A stretch of DNA of 64,000 nt from an uncultured Acidobacteriaceae bacterium (GCA_937879855.1 CALFMO010000005.1:248001-312000), one strand, 5' to 3'. Shown: positions 16,684 through 26,493, counted from the first letter of the stretch. A program made the numbers and translations. Notes: generated by a model not told the origin, from the sequence alone.

Positions 16684-18207
16684 ATGACCAGCCACTTTTC
16701 GAAGGACGAACTTACGCTCTGGCCCGCTCGTGCGGTTCGGCCTGAGGAGCCCATCGCGTGGTCCACGCTATTAGTCTTGGGGGCCGTGGCGTTACTTCTG
16801 CGTGTGATTGCTCTGAATCAGCAGCTTTGGTTTGACGAAATTGTCACGTTGCTCGATTCGGCTCGCGATCCAATTTCCAGGATCATGACCCACTATGCCG
16901 GTCAGAATCAGCACATGCTGTATTCGGTTCTGGCGCACTTTTCGATTCGAATTTTCGGGGAGCAGCCGTGGGCGCTTCGTCTTCCGGCCGTCCTGTTTGG
17001 CGTAGCCGGAATCCCCGCACTGTATTTCTTTGGATGTCTGGTTACGACCAGGCGCGAGGCGTTATTCGCGACCGCGCTGATGGCGATTAATTATCAGCAT
17101 GTCTGGTTTTCGCAAAATGCGCGTGGGTATACCGGGATGGTGTTCTGGACGCTGCTGGCGAGTATCTTCTTCATTCGCTGTGCCAGCCAGGGACGGAGGT
17201 CAGATTGCTTCATCTACGGCGTTAGTGCGGCGCTCGGGATATACACCCATCTGATGATGGCCTTCGTGGTCGTGGGTCACGCGATCCTCTACGGCTGGTT
17301 GCTGTGGTCGAAAAAAAAATCCAACGGCCAAGTGCCTCGAAATTCCTCTTTGTTGTTTTATGGTTTCGTGCTGGCCGGATTTGTGTCCCTTGCCCTGTAC
17401 GCGCCGGTCCTTCCAGGAGTCTTCGCGCGCACGATTGGTGTCGCCGGCACCTCGGTCAGGTCGGAATGGGCCAGTCCGCTGTGGGCGCTTAAAGAAATGG
17501 TTTACGGGTTACGTAACGGTGCGGGCGGCGGCTTGCTCGCTATTCCTTTCGGCGGACTTTTGCTTTTGAGTGGGTTGGTGAGTTTCTGGCGGAGCAACCG
17601 TTTTGCCGTCGGATTGATGTTGTTTCCAGGGTTGGTGACCGCCGCCGCTGTGCTCGCAACCAGCCACAACTTCTGGCCCCGATTTTTCTTTTTCGAAATC
17701 GGTTTCGCTCTTCTCTTGCTGGTCCGTGGTGCTGTGGTTTGTAGCGAGTTTGCTGCGAATCTGGTGAGCCGCACAGGCCGGCTCGCATCCCGATTCAGTA
17801 CTGCCGTGCTGGTTGTGATGCTGCTCGTGTCTGCGATTCCTTTGCGAGCAGAATATCTTCATCCAAAACAGGATTATGTTTCCGCCATTCGATTCGTCGA
17901 AGGGCAGCAGAGATCGGAAGAGCAAGTGGTGACGGTAGGGATGGTCACGACCGCCTTCCAACGCTACTACGGCCGTTCCTGGCCTCTGCTGGAAACCCGC
18001 GCCCAGTTGGATGCTCACCTGTCGCAGGACCATGGAACCTGGCTGATCTACGCGATGCCGATTTACATTCGCGCAAGCCAGCCTGAAGTCTGGAATGAGA
18101 TCCAGAATAAATTTACCGTAGTTCGCGTATTTCCTGGGACCTTGTCAGGCGGCGAGATCTTCGTCTGCAGATCGAAGGACGAGCGGGCCCGGGTGGTCCT
18201 GCACTGA
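16684..18207 (+). CDS. GT39-family membrane glycosyltransferase
   Basis: 507 aa from ATG 16684; an in-frame GTG at 16654 lies inside the preceding gene and neither start has a good ribosome-binding site, so the first 10 residues are uncertain. The catalytic acidic pair is in QQLWFDEIVTLL near the end of the first membrane helix, followed by LPAVLFGVAGIPALYFFG. Multiple membrane helices and the length fit GT39. It is paralogous in design to the preceding gene but not a close copy, so the two may act successively on one glycan. Confidence 0.83.
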   Translation: MTSHFSKDELTLWPARAVRPEEPIAWSTLLVLGAVALLLRVIALNQQLWFDEIVTLLDSARDPISRIMTHYAGQNQHMLYSVLAHFSIRIFGEQPWALRLPAVLFGVAGIPALYFFGCLVTTRREALFATALMAINYQHVWFSQNARGYTGMVFWTLLASIFFIRCASQGRRSDCFIYGVSAALGIYTHLMMAFVVVGHAILYGWLLWSKKKSNGQVPRNSSLLFYGFVLAGFVSLALYAPVLPGVFARTIGVAGTSVRSEWASPLWALKEMVYGLRNGAGGGLLAIPFGGLLLLSGLVSFWRSNRFAVGLMLFPGLVTAAAVLATSHNFWPRFFFFEIGFALLLLVRGAVVCSEFAANLVSRTGRLASRFSTAVLVVMLLVSAIPLRAEYLHPKQDYVSAIRFVEGQQRSEEQVVTVGMVTTAFQRYYGRSWPLLETRAQLDAHLSQDHGTWLIYAMPIYIRASQPEVWNEIQNKFTVVRVFPGTLSGGEIFVCRSKDERARVVLH

Positions 18208-18222
18208 GATTGGGGGGAGTTC

Positions 18223-19149
18223 ATGCGAGAAGTCGGGGAGCAAATTGTGACGTTGGCGGAACAGATCGAGAACACGAACGTGGAAACCGTGGCAGTGTCG
18301 GTGGTTATGCCCGCGTTTAACGAGGCTCAAATGGTGGGCGCGCAGATCGAAAGAATTCGGGAAGTGATGGACCGTACCAACTGCCCCTACGAATTGATCG
18401 TGGTAAACGACGGTTCCACGGACGACACTGCCAACGCCGTACGCCAGCACCGGGTGCAGTTGATCGAAAAGAAATACAACCGGGGCTATGGCGCGGCCCT
18501 CAAGACTGGTATTGCCGCAGCCAAGTACGATTGGATTCTCATTATCGACGCCGACGGTACCTATCCGGCCGAAAGCATTCCTCGATTACTCGAGGCTCTT
18601 CCCGACTACGACATGGTAGTCGCTGCCAGAACTGGACCGCACGTACATATCCCGTTGGTTCGGCGTCCCATGAAGTGGGTGCTGGGACGTCTGGCGAACT
18701 ATCTGGCGCGACAGCCGATTCCCGACCTGAATTCTGGACTTCGCGTCTTCCGCAAATCTTTGGCCGAGAAGTTCGAACATCTCCTGCCTTCGGGCTTTTC
18801 GTTCACCTCGACGATCACCATGTCGATGTTGCTGAATGACTATCGGGTGCTGTATCTGCCGATCGATTACCACAAGCGGGTGGGGCTTTCGAAGGTCCGC
18901 GCGCTTCATGTTTACGATTTCCTGCTGGTGATTCTCCGTACGGCCATCTATTTCAATCCTCTTCGCTTCTTTCTTCCCCTTGGGGGGGTGTTCTTTCTTA
19001 TTGGGCTAGGAAAGCTCGCCTTTGACATACCGCACGGAGTGTTTTCGCCGGCCGCGGGAATATTTCTTTTGGCGGCTTTAGTGATTTTGGCGCTCGGCCT
19101 GATTTCCGACCAGCTTTCCAGAATCGCGTTAAGCGCACGGGCGAAATAA
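18223..19149 (+). CDS. GT2 glycosyltransferase, polyprenyl-phosphate-sugar-synthase-like with C-terminal membrane helices
   Basis: 308 aa, ATG start with GGGGAG upstream, 15 nt after the GT39. GT2 fold: SVVMPAFNEAQMVGAQ, ELIVVNDGSTDDTAN, and the DXD region IIDADGTYPAE. It also has the family segment DLNSGLRVFRK. The last ~70 residues hold two membrane helices. This layout is typical of dolichyl/polyprenyl-phosphate mannose or glucose synthases, which charge the lipid carrier used by GT39 enzymes. Neighbours on both sides support that role: two GT39s before it and a possible flippase after it. Confidence 0.85.
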   Translation: MREVGEQIVTLAEQIENTNVETVAVSVVMPAFNEAQMVGAQIERIREVMDRTNCPYELIVVNDGSTDDTANAVRQHRVQLIEKKYNRGYGAALKTGIAAAKYDWILIIDADGTYPAESIPRLLEALPDYDMVVAARTGPHVHIPLVRRPMKWVLGRLANYLARQPIPDLNSGLRVFRKSLAEKFEHLLPSGFSFTSTITMSMLLNDYRVLYLPIDYHKRVGLSKVRALHVYDFLLVILRTAIYFNPLRFFLPLGGVFFLIGLGKLAFDIPHGVFSPAAGIFLLAALVILALGLISDQLSRIALSARAK

Positions 19150-19152
19150 TCC

Positions 19153-20163
19153 ATGAAACTTGTCGCGCGTTCTTTGCGTCATCCTTTTACCCGCATTGCA
19201 GGAAGTGTGGCCATGCTGGGGTTGCTGCTCGTATTCGTGCCTTTGCATAAGCTCGGCACGGCCATGAGAAAAATCCCGCCATCTCTTTGGTTCTGGATTG
19301 TCGCCGGTTATCTCGCGACGCACTTGATCGGCGTGATGAAGTGGCGCCTGACTCTTGGCTTGAGCGACGCAAGACTTACCTTCTCACAAGCGACCCGCTG
19401 TTACTTTGCCGGACTGTTTGGTACAGTGTTTCTTCCGTCGATCGTGGGTGGTGACGTGGTCCGCATGGGAATGGCGTTTCGCATCCATCGGAATCGCGCA
19501 GGCGTGCTTTTGGGCAGTCTGGTGGACCGGCTTCTCGACATCGTGGCCCTGGCTGTGGTGGCGGGCATTGGCGCGCTGCTGCTCCCGGGAGCATTGGAGC
19601 AACGGCATCGCCGAATATTCATCGTGCTGGCCGTAATGTTCGCAACGGGAATCGCAGGGCTGTTTGGGTTCCTGGCGCTTATTCCTTGGCGACGGCTGCC
19701 TTTCAAGCTGCGCCGGACGCTGGCCAAACTCCGGCGAGCTTGGCGGTCGATGGCATCCCGGCCGCTATACGTGCTGTTGCCTATGCTGCTTGGCATCCTG
19801 ATCCAAACGGCGCTAGTTACTTTGGCTGCCACCATCGCGGCGGCGTGCGGGCTCCATATTCCCTTTCGCATCTGGCTCCTGGTTTGGCCGCTTGCAAAAT
19901 TGATAGCTCTGGTTCCCATTACGCTTGGAGGCCTGGGCGTTCGGGAAGCAGGGTTAACGGCGCTTCTCGCTCCGTTCGGCGCTCCGGCGGCGCTCTCAAT
20001 CGCGGTCGGACTCTCATGGGAGTCGATCATTATTGTCGGTGGCTTGGTTGCAGGTCTGATTTCTTTTTTGATCGGCGGAGCGGGATTTGCTCGCGCCGTC
20101 CTTCGTTCGACTCCATCGCGGTCGTCAACCCGAGAACTGACTCCCGCTGGCGAAATGGAGTAG
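19153..20163 (+). CDS. Lysylphosphatidylglycerol-synthase-TM / UPF0104 family integral membrane protein
   Basis: 336 aa, about 8 membrane helices, starting 3 nt after the preceding gene. It has the family blocks AGLFGTVFLPSIVGGDVVRM and PITLGGLGVREAGLTALL. Members of this family (AglD/MprF-N-terminal-like) often neighbour polyprenyl-phosphate-sugar synthases, and a flippase role for lipid-linked sugars or lipids has been proposed. The immediate GT2-UPF0104 pairing fits transport of the polyprenyl-phosphate sugar to the GT39 enzymes; that is inference. Confidence 0.8.
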   Translation: MKLVARSLRHPFTRIAGSVAMLGLLLVFVPLHKLGTAMRKIPPSLWFWIVAGYLATHLIGVMKWRLTLGLSDARLTFSQATRCYFAGLFGTVFLPSIVGGDVVRMGMAFRIHRNRAGVLLGSLVDRLLDIVALAVVAGIGALLLPGALEQRHRRIFIVLAVMFATGIAGLFGFLALIPWRRLPFKLRRTLAKLRRAWRSMASRPLYVLLPMLLGILIQTALVTLAATIAAACGLHIPFRIWLLVWPLAKLIALVPITLGGLGVREAGLTALLAPFGAPAALSIAVGLSWESIIIVGGLVAGLISFLIGGAGFARAVLRSTPSRSSTRELTPAGEME

Positions 20164-20212
20164 CGAGCAGCAGACCGCCGCGGGTGCTTTGAATCCCAGC
20201 TCAACAAAATTG

Positions 20213-21658
20213 ATGGATGTACCCAAGCAAACTCGAGATCTTGCTCCTCACGTAGTCATCCTCGGCGCCGGACCTGCGGGCGTAGGCGCTGCGTACGAAC
20301 TCACGCGCAACGGGTTCACTCAAGTCACAGTTCTCGAGCAACGAGACGCCGTGGGCGGCAACGCCGGCAGTTTTCAGTTGGACGGAGTTTGGGTGGACTA
20401 CGGCAGTCACCGCCTCCACCCGGCGTGCGATCCTACAATTCTGAATAATCTTCAGAAACTAATGGGCGAGGATTTGCTCGATCGTCCACGCCACGGTCGC
20501 ATTCGGCTGCAAGACCGTTGGATTCATTTTCCGCTCAAGCCGGACGATCTCTTGCTGCGACTTCCGAAAAAGTTCGCTGCTGGAGTGACGTTGGATCTTC
20601 TTCGCAAACACCTTGTGAAATCCAATGGACACGTGGAATCGTTTGCTTCAGTTCTCGAGCGCAGTCTGGGCCCTACGATTTGCCGCGAGTTTTACTTTCC
20701 TTATGCCCGCAAGCTTTGGGGGTTGGCACCGGAAGAGTTGGCTTCCACGCAAGCGCATCGGCGGGTCTCGGGCAACTCCGTGGGCAAAATCCTTCGCAAG
20801 GTCGCCAACTCAGTGCCGGGGTTAAAGAAACCCCGTGCCGGACGATTTTTCTATCCGCGGCGTGGATACGGTCAAATCTCTGAGCGAATCTGCGAGGCCG
20901 CAAAAGCCGGGGGTGCCAAATTCTTGCTAGGAGCGAAGGTTCTTGGCGTAGAGCGAGAGGGCTATCAAGTCTCTGCGGTGCGTTACGAATTGAACGGGAA
21001 GGAGCATGTAATCGCGACCAGGAACGTGTGGTCAACTCTGCCTGTGAGTCTGTTGGTCCGAAGCATGCGTCCGGAGCCGCCGGCAGAGATTCTGGACGCA
21101 GGAAAGGGCATCTCGTTCCGGGGAATGATCCTGATTTACGTTACGCTGGAACAGGATCAGTTTTCCGAATACGACGCGCATTATTTCCCCGAAGAAGCGA
21201 TCCCCATCTCGCGCCTCTCCGAGCCTAAAAATTACAGTCATTCGAGCGAACCCAAAGGGATCACGGTGCTGTGCGCGGAGTTGCCGGCTGATCCCGGCTC
21301 GCGCGAGTGGCAAATGAGCGACCAGGAGATTGGAGATTCGCTCTGCGCATGGCTTGAGAAGGCGAACTTGCCGGTCCGGGCCAAGGTTCTTCGAATAACA
21401 ACTCGCAAATTGCGCCAGGCGTATCCCGTGTATCGCCGGGGCTTCGAGCAGCATTTTGATAAAGTCGATCAATGGCTGGGAAAGCTGGAAGGCCTGCTTT
21501 CGTTCGGCCGCCAGGGACTTTTCGTCCACGACAATACACATCACGCTCTTTACATGGCTCGCGCAGCCGCAGATTGCCTTCAACCCGATGGCAAATTAGA
21601 CAGAAGTCTCTGGGCACAATACCGCGAAGTGTTTGAAAAGCATGTTGTGGAAGATTGA
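20213..21658 (+). CDS. FAD-dependent oxidoreductase (UDP-galactopyranose-mutase / protoporphyrinogen-oxidase-like)
   Basis: 481 aa from ATG 20213; a TTG at 20189 is in frame but has no better ribosome site. The FAD-binding glycine motif is VVILGAGPAGVGAAYEL, then LEQRDAVGGNAGSF and DYGSHRLHP, where the second pair of motifs contacts the flavin. C-terminal QGLFVHDNTHHALYMARAA closes the FAD site. The class includes UDP-galactopyranose mutases and amine-oxidase-like enzymes in polysaccharide loci. A paralogue lies at 58789-60381. The substrate is not identifiable. Confidence 0.8.
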   Translation: MDVPKQTRDLAPHVVILGAGPAGVGAAYELTRNGFTQVTVLEQRDAVGGNAGSFQLDGVWVDYGSHRLHPACDPTILNNLQKLMGEDLLDRPRHGRIRLQDRWIHFPLKPDDLLLRLPKKFAAGVTLDLLRKHLVKSNGHVESFASVLERSLGPTICREFYFPYARKLWGLAPEELASTQAHRRVSGNSVGKILRKVANSVPGLKKPRAGRFFYPRRGYGQISERICEAAKAGGAKFLLGAKVLGVEREGYQVSAVRYELNGKEHVIATRNVWSTLPVSLLVRSMRPEPPAEILDAGKGISFRGMILIYVTLEQDQFSEYDAHYFPEEAIPISRLSEPKNYSHSSEPKGITVLCAELPADPGSREWQMSDQEIGDSLCAWLEKANLPVRAKVLRITTRKLRQAYPVYRRGFEQHFDKVDQWLGKLEGLLSFGRQGLFVHDNTHHALYMARAAADCLQPDGKLDRSLWAQYREVFEKHVVED

Positions 21659-21694
21659 TCTTCGGCGCAAAGCCTCGTCGGGGTTTAGTATTCA

Positions 21695-22555
21695 ATGACA
21701 ATTTCTTCAAAATCCGTACGGAACAACTACCTTCTGATCGTGTTCGACAGCTGCCGCTACGATTCCTTCATGCGTGCTCGGCCGCGGAACATCATGAAGC
21801 TAGGCAAGGTGGAGAAGCGCTGGTCGTATGCTTCCTGGACATCTCCTTCGCACTACAACCTGCTGATCGGGCTTATGCCGCACACCAGCCCGAAGCATGT
21901 GTATGCATCGGAGTACTATAAGAAGGATTTTCTGCAGTTCAACGAGCGCTTGGGATGCAGCGACTTCGAATTCAAATCACTGGTGCCTAAAATGTTCCTG
22001 CCCACATTCCTGCGAGATAATATGGGCTATCGCACCAATGCCATGGTTTCGCTGCCTGTGTTGAACCCGAAAACCATCCTCAATACGGGGTTTGACACCT
22101 ACAAGCTTATGGAAAAGCACAACGACATGCGGGCCATGGTAAGGCAGATGACATTCTCGGAGACCCAGCCGAACTTCTTTCTGATGAACATCGGCGAAAC
22201 CCATTATCCCTATGCGTTGCCCGATGAACCGCAGGATCAATGGCCGCGCATTAGCGGTGTGCATGGCGTCTTCAAGCACCTGGACGATGAGGTAGTCGGC
22301 GGCAAGCTGCTGGTGCGAAAAGAGAAATTTTTCAACAACCGCAAACTGAAGGAACTTCGGGACCGACAAGTTGCGGCGGTTAAGTACTTGGATGGAGTGG
22401 TTGAAGAGTTATTCGATACGCTTCCCAAGAATACGTACGTCACTATCACCGCAGATCACGGGGAATTGTTTGGCGAGGACGGATATTTCGGCCATGGCCC
22501 GATTTATCACGAGAAGGTTTGGCAAGTGCCGTTCGTCGAAGGGAAATTGCGATGA
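21695..22555 (+). CDS. Short alkaline-phosphatase-superfamily (sulfatase-like) protein
   Basis: 286 aa from ATG 21695. The first metal site is in NYLLIVFDSCRYDSF, and the second is ITADHGELFGEDG near the C-terminus; MNIGETHYPYALPD supplies a mid-chain histidine. The nucleophile region, KRWSYASWTSPSHYN, has Ser/Thr and no Cys, so a formylglycine sulfatase is unlikely. It is much shorter than a usual sulfatase (about 450-500 aa) and ends soon after the DHGE motif, lacking the usual C-terminal domain. The next gene starts inside its stop codon (ATGA). Likely hydrolase or phosphotransferase acting on glycan or lipid; substrate unknown. Confidence 0.75.
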   Translation: MTISSKSVRNNYLLIVFDSCRYDSFMRARPRNIMKLGKVEKRWSYASWTSPSHYNLLIGLMPHTSPKHVYASEYYKKDFLQFNERLGCSDFEFKSLVPKMFLPTFLRDNMGYRTNAMVSLPVLNPKTILNTGFDTYKLMEKHNDMRAMVRQMTFSETQPNFFLMNIGETHYPYALPDEPQDQWPRISGVHGVFKHLDDEVVGGKLLVRKEKFFNNRKLKELRDRQVAAVKYLDGVVEELFDTLPKNTYVTITADHGELFGEDGYFGHGPIYHEKVWQVPFVEGKLR

Positions 22556-24561
22556 TGATGTACGTTGGTCCGGGCGCCGGGTTCGCGTTTCTTGGCTCTT
22601 TCTTGAGCCTGGCCGCGGGGTTCCTTTTCAGTCTGTTTTCGCTGATGACGTGGCCATTTCGCATGACGTGGCGACTGGTTCTGCGGCGCCAGGGTTTTCG
22701 CAACGCGCATGTAAAAAAAGTTATTTTTCTCGGGCTGGATGGATTGGATCCCAGATTGACTGAGCAGTTCATGGCTGAAGGCAAATTGCCGAACTTGGCT
22801 CAGCTCAAGGAGAATGGATCTTACTCGCGGCTGCGGACCACTTTCCCAGCTCTCTCGCCCGTAGCTTGGTCTACGTTTGCGACTGGAGTGAATCCCGCCA
22901 AGCACAACATTTTCGACTTTCTCAACCGCAACATGAGGAGTTACGTTCCCGAGCTGGCTGCGGCCAAGGTTCAAAACAGCGATCGGGTCCTGAAGCTCGG
23001 GAAACTGAGAATTCCTCTTTCACGGGCGCGCGTGGAACTCCGACGTAAGAGTCAGCCTTTTTGGAAGTTGCTTGGGCAACAGCAGATCGGATCTACCATC
23101 ATTCGCGTTCCGATCACGTTTCCGCCCGACAAGTTCAACGGCCGGCAGCTTTCGGCGATGTCCACCCCGGACCTGCGCGGCACGCAGGGCAGCTTTTCCC
23201 AATTCACCACTCGGGTAAGTCAGACAACGTTTGAAAGCGGCAGTCGCTACCCTTTGAAGCGTGTTGACGAAACTCTCGAGGGAGAGCTTGAAGGCCCCGA
23301 CAACATTCTTCTGGAAAATGGCGGAGCGATGCGGATTCAATTTCGCATTCGCTTTCACGCGGGCAAGCCAATCCTGGAGATTCAAGACGGGTCCTACCCT
23401 CTCGAACCTGGAACTTACACCCCATGGGTAAAGCTGAAGTTCAAGGCGTCTCTTGGCATCAAGGTGAACGGTATCGCACGCTTCCTGGTCACCGAAACGA
23501 CTCCGCATTTCTCGCTGTACGTCTCTCCGATTCAGATTGATCCCGAAAAGCCGGCATTGCCCATCAGCCACCCGTCCTATTACGCGGCGTATCTGGCAAA
23601 GTTGCTGGGCACTTATTCCACGCTGGGCATGGCTGAAGATACTTGGGCGCTCAATGAAGGCGTGATTGACGAAGGTGAGTTTCTCAAGCAGGCATATCTT
23701 CTGATGGAAGAGCGGGAAGCGATGTTCCGGAATGCCTTGGAGAAGACGAGGCGGGGCGTAGTGGCGTGCGTCTTCGATACCAGCGACCGAGTGCAGCACA
23801 TGTTCTATCGGTACCTTCACGGCGATCAGAAAACAAACAATGGCTACGGCCGCACGATCGAGGATCTGTATCAACGGATGGACAAGCTAGTCGGAGTGGC
23901 GCTCGAGCATGTCGACAAGGACACTGTGATCTTTGTCCTTTCTGATCACGGATTCTGCTCGTTCCGGCGCGGGGTCAACTTGAATTCCTGGCTACGAGAC
24001 AACGGCTACCTGGTGCTTGAGAATGGCGCTACGGAAAGCGATCGCTATTTCAAAGGCGTGGATTGGAGTCGCACCCGTGCCTATACGATGGGCTTGGGCG
24101 GACTCTATCTGAATATGAAGGGACGCGAGGCGCGAGGGATCGTGAAACCCGGCGCCGAAGCCGACGCACTCACCGCGGAACTGATCCAGAAACTGAGTCA
24201 ACTGCGCGACGAAGAGCGCAATGAGACCGGCATTCGTGCAGTCTATGCGACCCGTCAGCTTTATCGGGGGCCCTATCTAGCTGAAGCTCCCGACATGATC
24301 GTTGGCTACAATGACGGCTATCGCACTTCGTGGGATGCCGCCGTGGGGAAGGTCTCGGCAAAGGTTTTCGAAGATAATTGCAAAGCTTGGAGTGGCGATC
24401 ATTCGGTAGATCCCACGCTGGTTCCGGGCGTGCTGTTCTCCAACCGCAAGATCGAAGCGCAAGATCCAGGGATTGAAGATATGGCTCCCACCGTGCTGCA
24501 TCTGTTCGGCGTCGATCGGCCCGCATGGATGGAAGGCAAGCCTGTATTCAATCTCGCGTGA
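22552..24561 (+). CDS. Membrane-anchored alkaline-phosphatase-superfamily phosphodiesterase/phosphotransferase
   Basis: 669 aa. Three consecutive ATGs at 22552, 22555 and 22558 overlap the upstream stop; coupled translation is likely. An N-terminal hydrophobic hairpin (residues about 5-40) anchors it. Superfamily metal and nucleophile motifs are present: IFLGLDGLDP, then PALSPVAWSTFATG where Ser takes the nucleophile place of the NPP Thr, FVLSDHGFCSF, and SGDHSVDPTLVPG. Type I phosphodiesterase/nucleotide pyrophosphatase relatives of this length act on phosphodiesters outside the cytoplasm. It is paralogous to the next gene (24570-26486), sharing motif order and the ENGSYSRL/EGEFKRL segment. 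Confidence 0.83.
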   Translation: MMMYVGPGAGFAFLGSFLSLAAGFLFSLFSLMTWPFRMTWRLVLRRQGFRNAHVKKVIFLGLDGLDPRLTEQFMAEGKLPNLAQLKENGSYSRLRTTFPALSPVAWSTFATGVNPAKHNIFDFLNRNMRSYVPELAAAKVQNSDRVLKLGKLRIPLSRARVELRRKSQPFWKLLGQQQIGSTIIRVPITFPPDKFNGRQLSAMSTPDLRGTQGSFSQFTTRVSQTTFESGSRYPLKRVDETLEGELEGPDNILLENGGAMRIQFRIRFHAGKPILEIQDGSYPLEPGTYTPWVKLKFKASLGIKVNGIARFLVTETTPHFSLYVSPIQIDPEKPALPISHPSYYAAYLAKLLGTYSTLGMAEDTWALNEGVIDEGEFLKQAYLLMEEREAMFRNALEKTRRGVVACVFDTSDRVQHMFYRYLHGDQKTNNGYGRTIEDLYQRMDKLVGVALEHVDKDTVIFVLSDHGFCSFRRGVNLNSWLRDNGYLVLENGATESDRYFKGVDWSRTRAYTMGLGGLYLNMKGREARGIVKPGAEADALTAELIQKLSQLRDEERNETGIRAVYATRQLYRGPYLAEAPDMIVGYNDGYRTSWDAAVGKVSAKVFEDNCKAWSGDHSVDPTLVPGVLFSNRKIEAQDPGIEDMAPTVLHLFGVDRPAWMEGKPVFNLA

Positions 24562-24569
24562 TTTTTCTG

Positions 24570-26486
24570 ATGCTGAAAACGAAATTACAGACAGCTGTTT
24601 GGATCGTGCTGGCTCTTGGTCTGACCGCCGGCACGACGGGGTGCGGAAAAACCAGCGCTTCCACCAAGGGCATTATCGTGCTCGGTATTGATGGCATGGA
24701 TCCAAACTTTCTGGAACGTCACTGGGATGCGCTGCCGAATCTCGACAAGTTGCGACGGGAAGGCGAATTCAAGCGCCTGCAAACGACAATGCCTCCCCAG
24801 AGTCCGGTCGCGTGGTCAACATTTATTACGGGAATGGACCCAGGCGGCCACGGAATTTTCGATTTCGTTCATCGCAATCCTCTGACGCTCGCGCCTTATT
24901 CTTCGATGGCGCAAACGGCGGAAGGCGGATGGACGATTCCGATCGGCCCCTATGAACTGCCGCTCTCATCGGGGCAAGTGGTTTCGTTCCGCAAGGGGAA
25001 ACCGTTCTGGGAGATTCTTGCCGAACATCACGTCCCGACGACCATCATCCGCATGCCAACTGATTTTCCACCCGAACACGAGGACGAAGGTTTTTCGGTT
25101 TCGGGGATGGGTACCCCCGATCTACGCGGCACCTTCGGGACATTCGCGCTCTATACCGATGTGCCCTCGCAACAGAGCCGAACGGTTCCGGGAGGCCAGA
25201 TCGTTCACGTCGATCTAAAAGATCATTCAGTGACGCTGAAAATTGAAGGTCCGGATAACTCCCTGCGCAAGGACAAGGCGCCGACTTTCGTGGAGATGAC
25301 GGTGCACGTCGATCCCGACCAGGCAGCCGCGCGCTTCGACATTGGCAAGCAGCAACTAATTCTCAAAGAAGGGGAGTGGTCAAGCTGGATTCAAGTGGAG
25401 TTCCCGCTGATTCCAGGCTTGAAGAGCGCAGCCGGCATGTTCCGTTTGTACGCAAAAAAGCTGCAGCCGAATTTCGAGCTCTACGTTTCGCCGATTAATA
25501 TTGATCCTTCCGATCCAGAGCTGCCAATCACCGCTCCCGCGGCCTACAGCCAGGAACTCGCGAAGAAAGTCGGCCTGTTCTACACGCAGGGCATGGCGCA
25601 AGACACGTCGGCGTTTCGGCAGGGAGTTTTTGACTACAAAGAGTACGTCACGCAAAGTCACCAGGTTTCACTCGAGCACTTGAAACTGTTGCGCTACGGC
25701 GTGGAACATTTTCACGGCGGACTGCTATTTTTTCACTTCTTCGGAACCGACCAGGACTCGCACATGCTCTGGGGCAAGTACGATGACGAACTCCTAAGCA
25801 CGTACAAAATGGTTGACGACACTATCGGCTGGGTTCGAGCGAACATGGGCGACGCCACACTCATCGTAATGTCTGACCATGGTTTCTCTACTTTTGACCG
25901 TGCCGTGAATTTGAATACCTGGCTGATGAAAGAAGGTTTCCTGGTGCTGGACGATCCCAAAAATGTCAGCGATGAAGAAATGTTCCCGCACGTGGACTGG
26001 TCAAGAACGCAGGCCTACTCCATCGGCCTGAACGGAATTTATCTGAATCTACGCGGCCGGGAGCGGGAAGGAATCGTAGAGCCCGGCGACGAAGCGGATG
26101 CGATCATAAACAAGATCGCCGAGAAACTGCGGAACGCCCGCGACCCCGATAGTGGCAAGCCCATGGTCGGGGGCGTCACCCTGCCGCATCGGGAGTTTCA
26201 CGGGGAAATGCTGAACAAGGCGCCAGATATTCTCGTTGGTTATACGCCCGGCTATCGCTCTTCGTGGCAAACGGTGCTGGGCGCGGTCCCCGCGGCTTTA
26301 GTGGAAGACAACAAGGGGGAATGGCGAGCGGATCACTGCATCGATTCACGGTTCGTGCCGGGAGTGCTCATCAGCAATCGCAAGAGCCGCGCGACGGATC
26401 CGCATTTGTATGACTTGACCGTTTCTTTGATGCAGGAATTTGGCGTCGCCCCCGGCCCCGGCATGATCGGGCACTCTATTTATTGA
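24570..26486 (+). CDS. Alkaline-phosphatase-superfamily phosphodiesterase, predicted lipoprotein
   Basis: 638 aa from ATG 24570, 8 nt after the preceding stop. The N-terminus is a signal peptide ending TAGTTGC, a likely lipoprotein signal. Catalytic motifs: IVLGIDGMDPNFL, MPPQSPVAWSTFITGMDPGG, TLIVMSDHGFSTF and WRADHCIDSRFVPG. It is a paralogue of the upstream gene, but lipid-anchored rather than membrane-hairpin-anchored, which suggests the two act on different faces or membranes. Substrate unknown; modification of a phosphate-containing glycan substituent is possible. Confidence 0.82.
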   Translation: MLKTKLQTAVWIVLALGLTAGTTGCGKTSASTKGIIVLGIDGMDPNFLERHWDALPNLDKLRREGEFKRLQTTMPPQSPVAWSTFITGMDPGGHGIFDFVHRNPLTLAPYSSMAQTAEGGWTIPIGPYELPLSSGQVVSFRKGKPFWEILAEHHVPTTIIRMPTDFPPEHEDEGFSVSGMGTPDLRGTFGTFALYTDVPSQQSRTVPGGQIVHVDLKDHSVTLKIEGPDNSLRKDKAPTFVEMTVHVDPDQAAARFDIGKQQLILKEGEWSSWIQVEFPLIPGLKSAAGMFRLYAKKLQPNFELYVSPINIDPSDPELPITAPAAYSQELAKKVGLFYTQGMAQDTSAFRQGVFDYKEYVTQSHQVSLEHLKLLRYGVEHFHGGLLFFHFFGTDQDSHMLWGKYDDELLSTYKMVDDTIGWVRANMGDATLIVMSDHGFSTFDRAVNLNTWLMKEGFLVLDDPKNVSDEEMFPHVDWSRTQAYSIGLNGIYLNLRGREREGIVEPGDEADAIINKIAEKLRNARDPDSGKPMVGGVTLPHREFHGEMLNKAPDILVGYTPGYRSSWQTVLGAVPAALVEDNKGEWRADHCIDSRFVPGVLISNRKSRATDPHLYDLTVSLMQEFGVAPGPGMIGHSIY

Positions 26487-26493
26487 GGTAGTC

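Noticed and set aside
23020..23874. Open frame of 284 codons on the minus strand
   Set aside because: Opposite the phosphodiesterase gene 22552-24561; no own ribosome site or motif.
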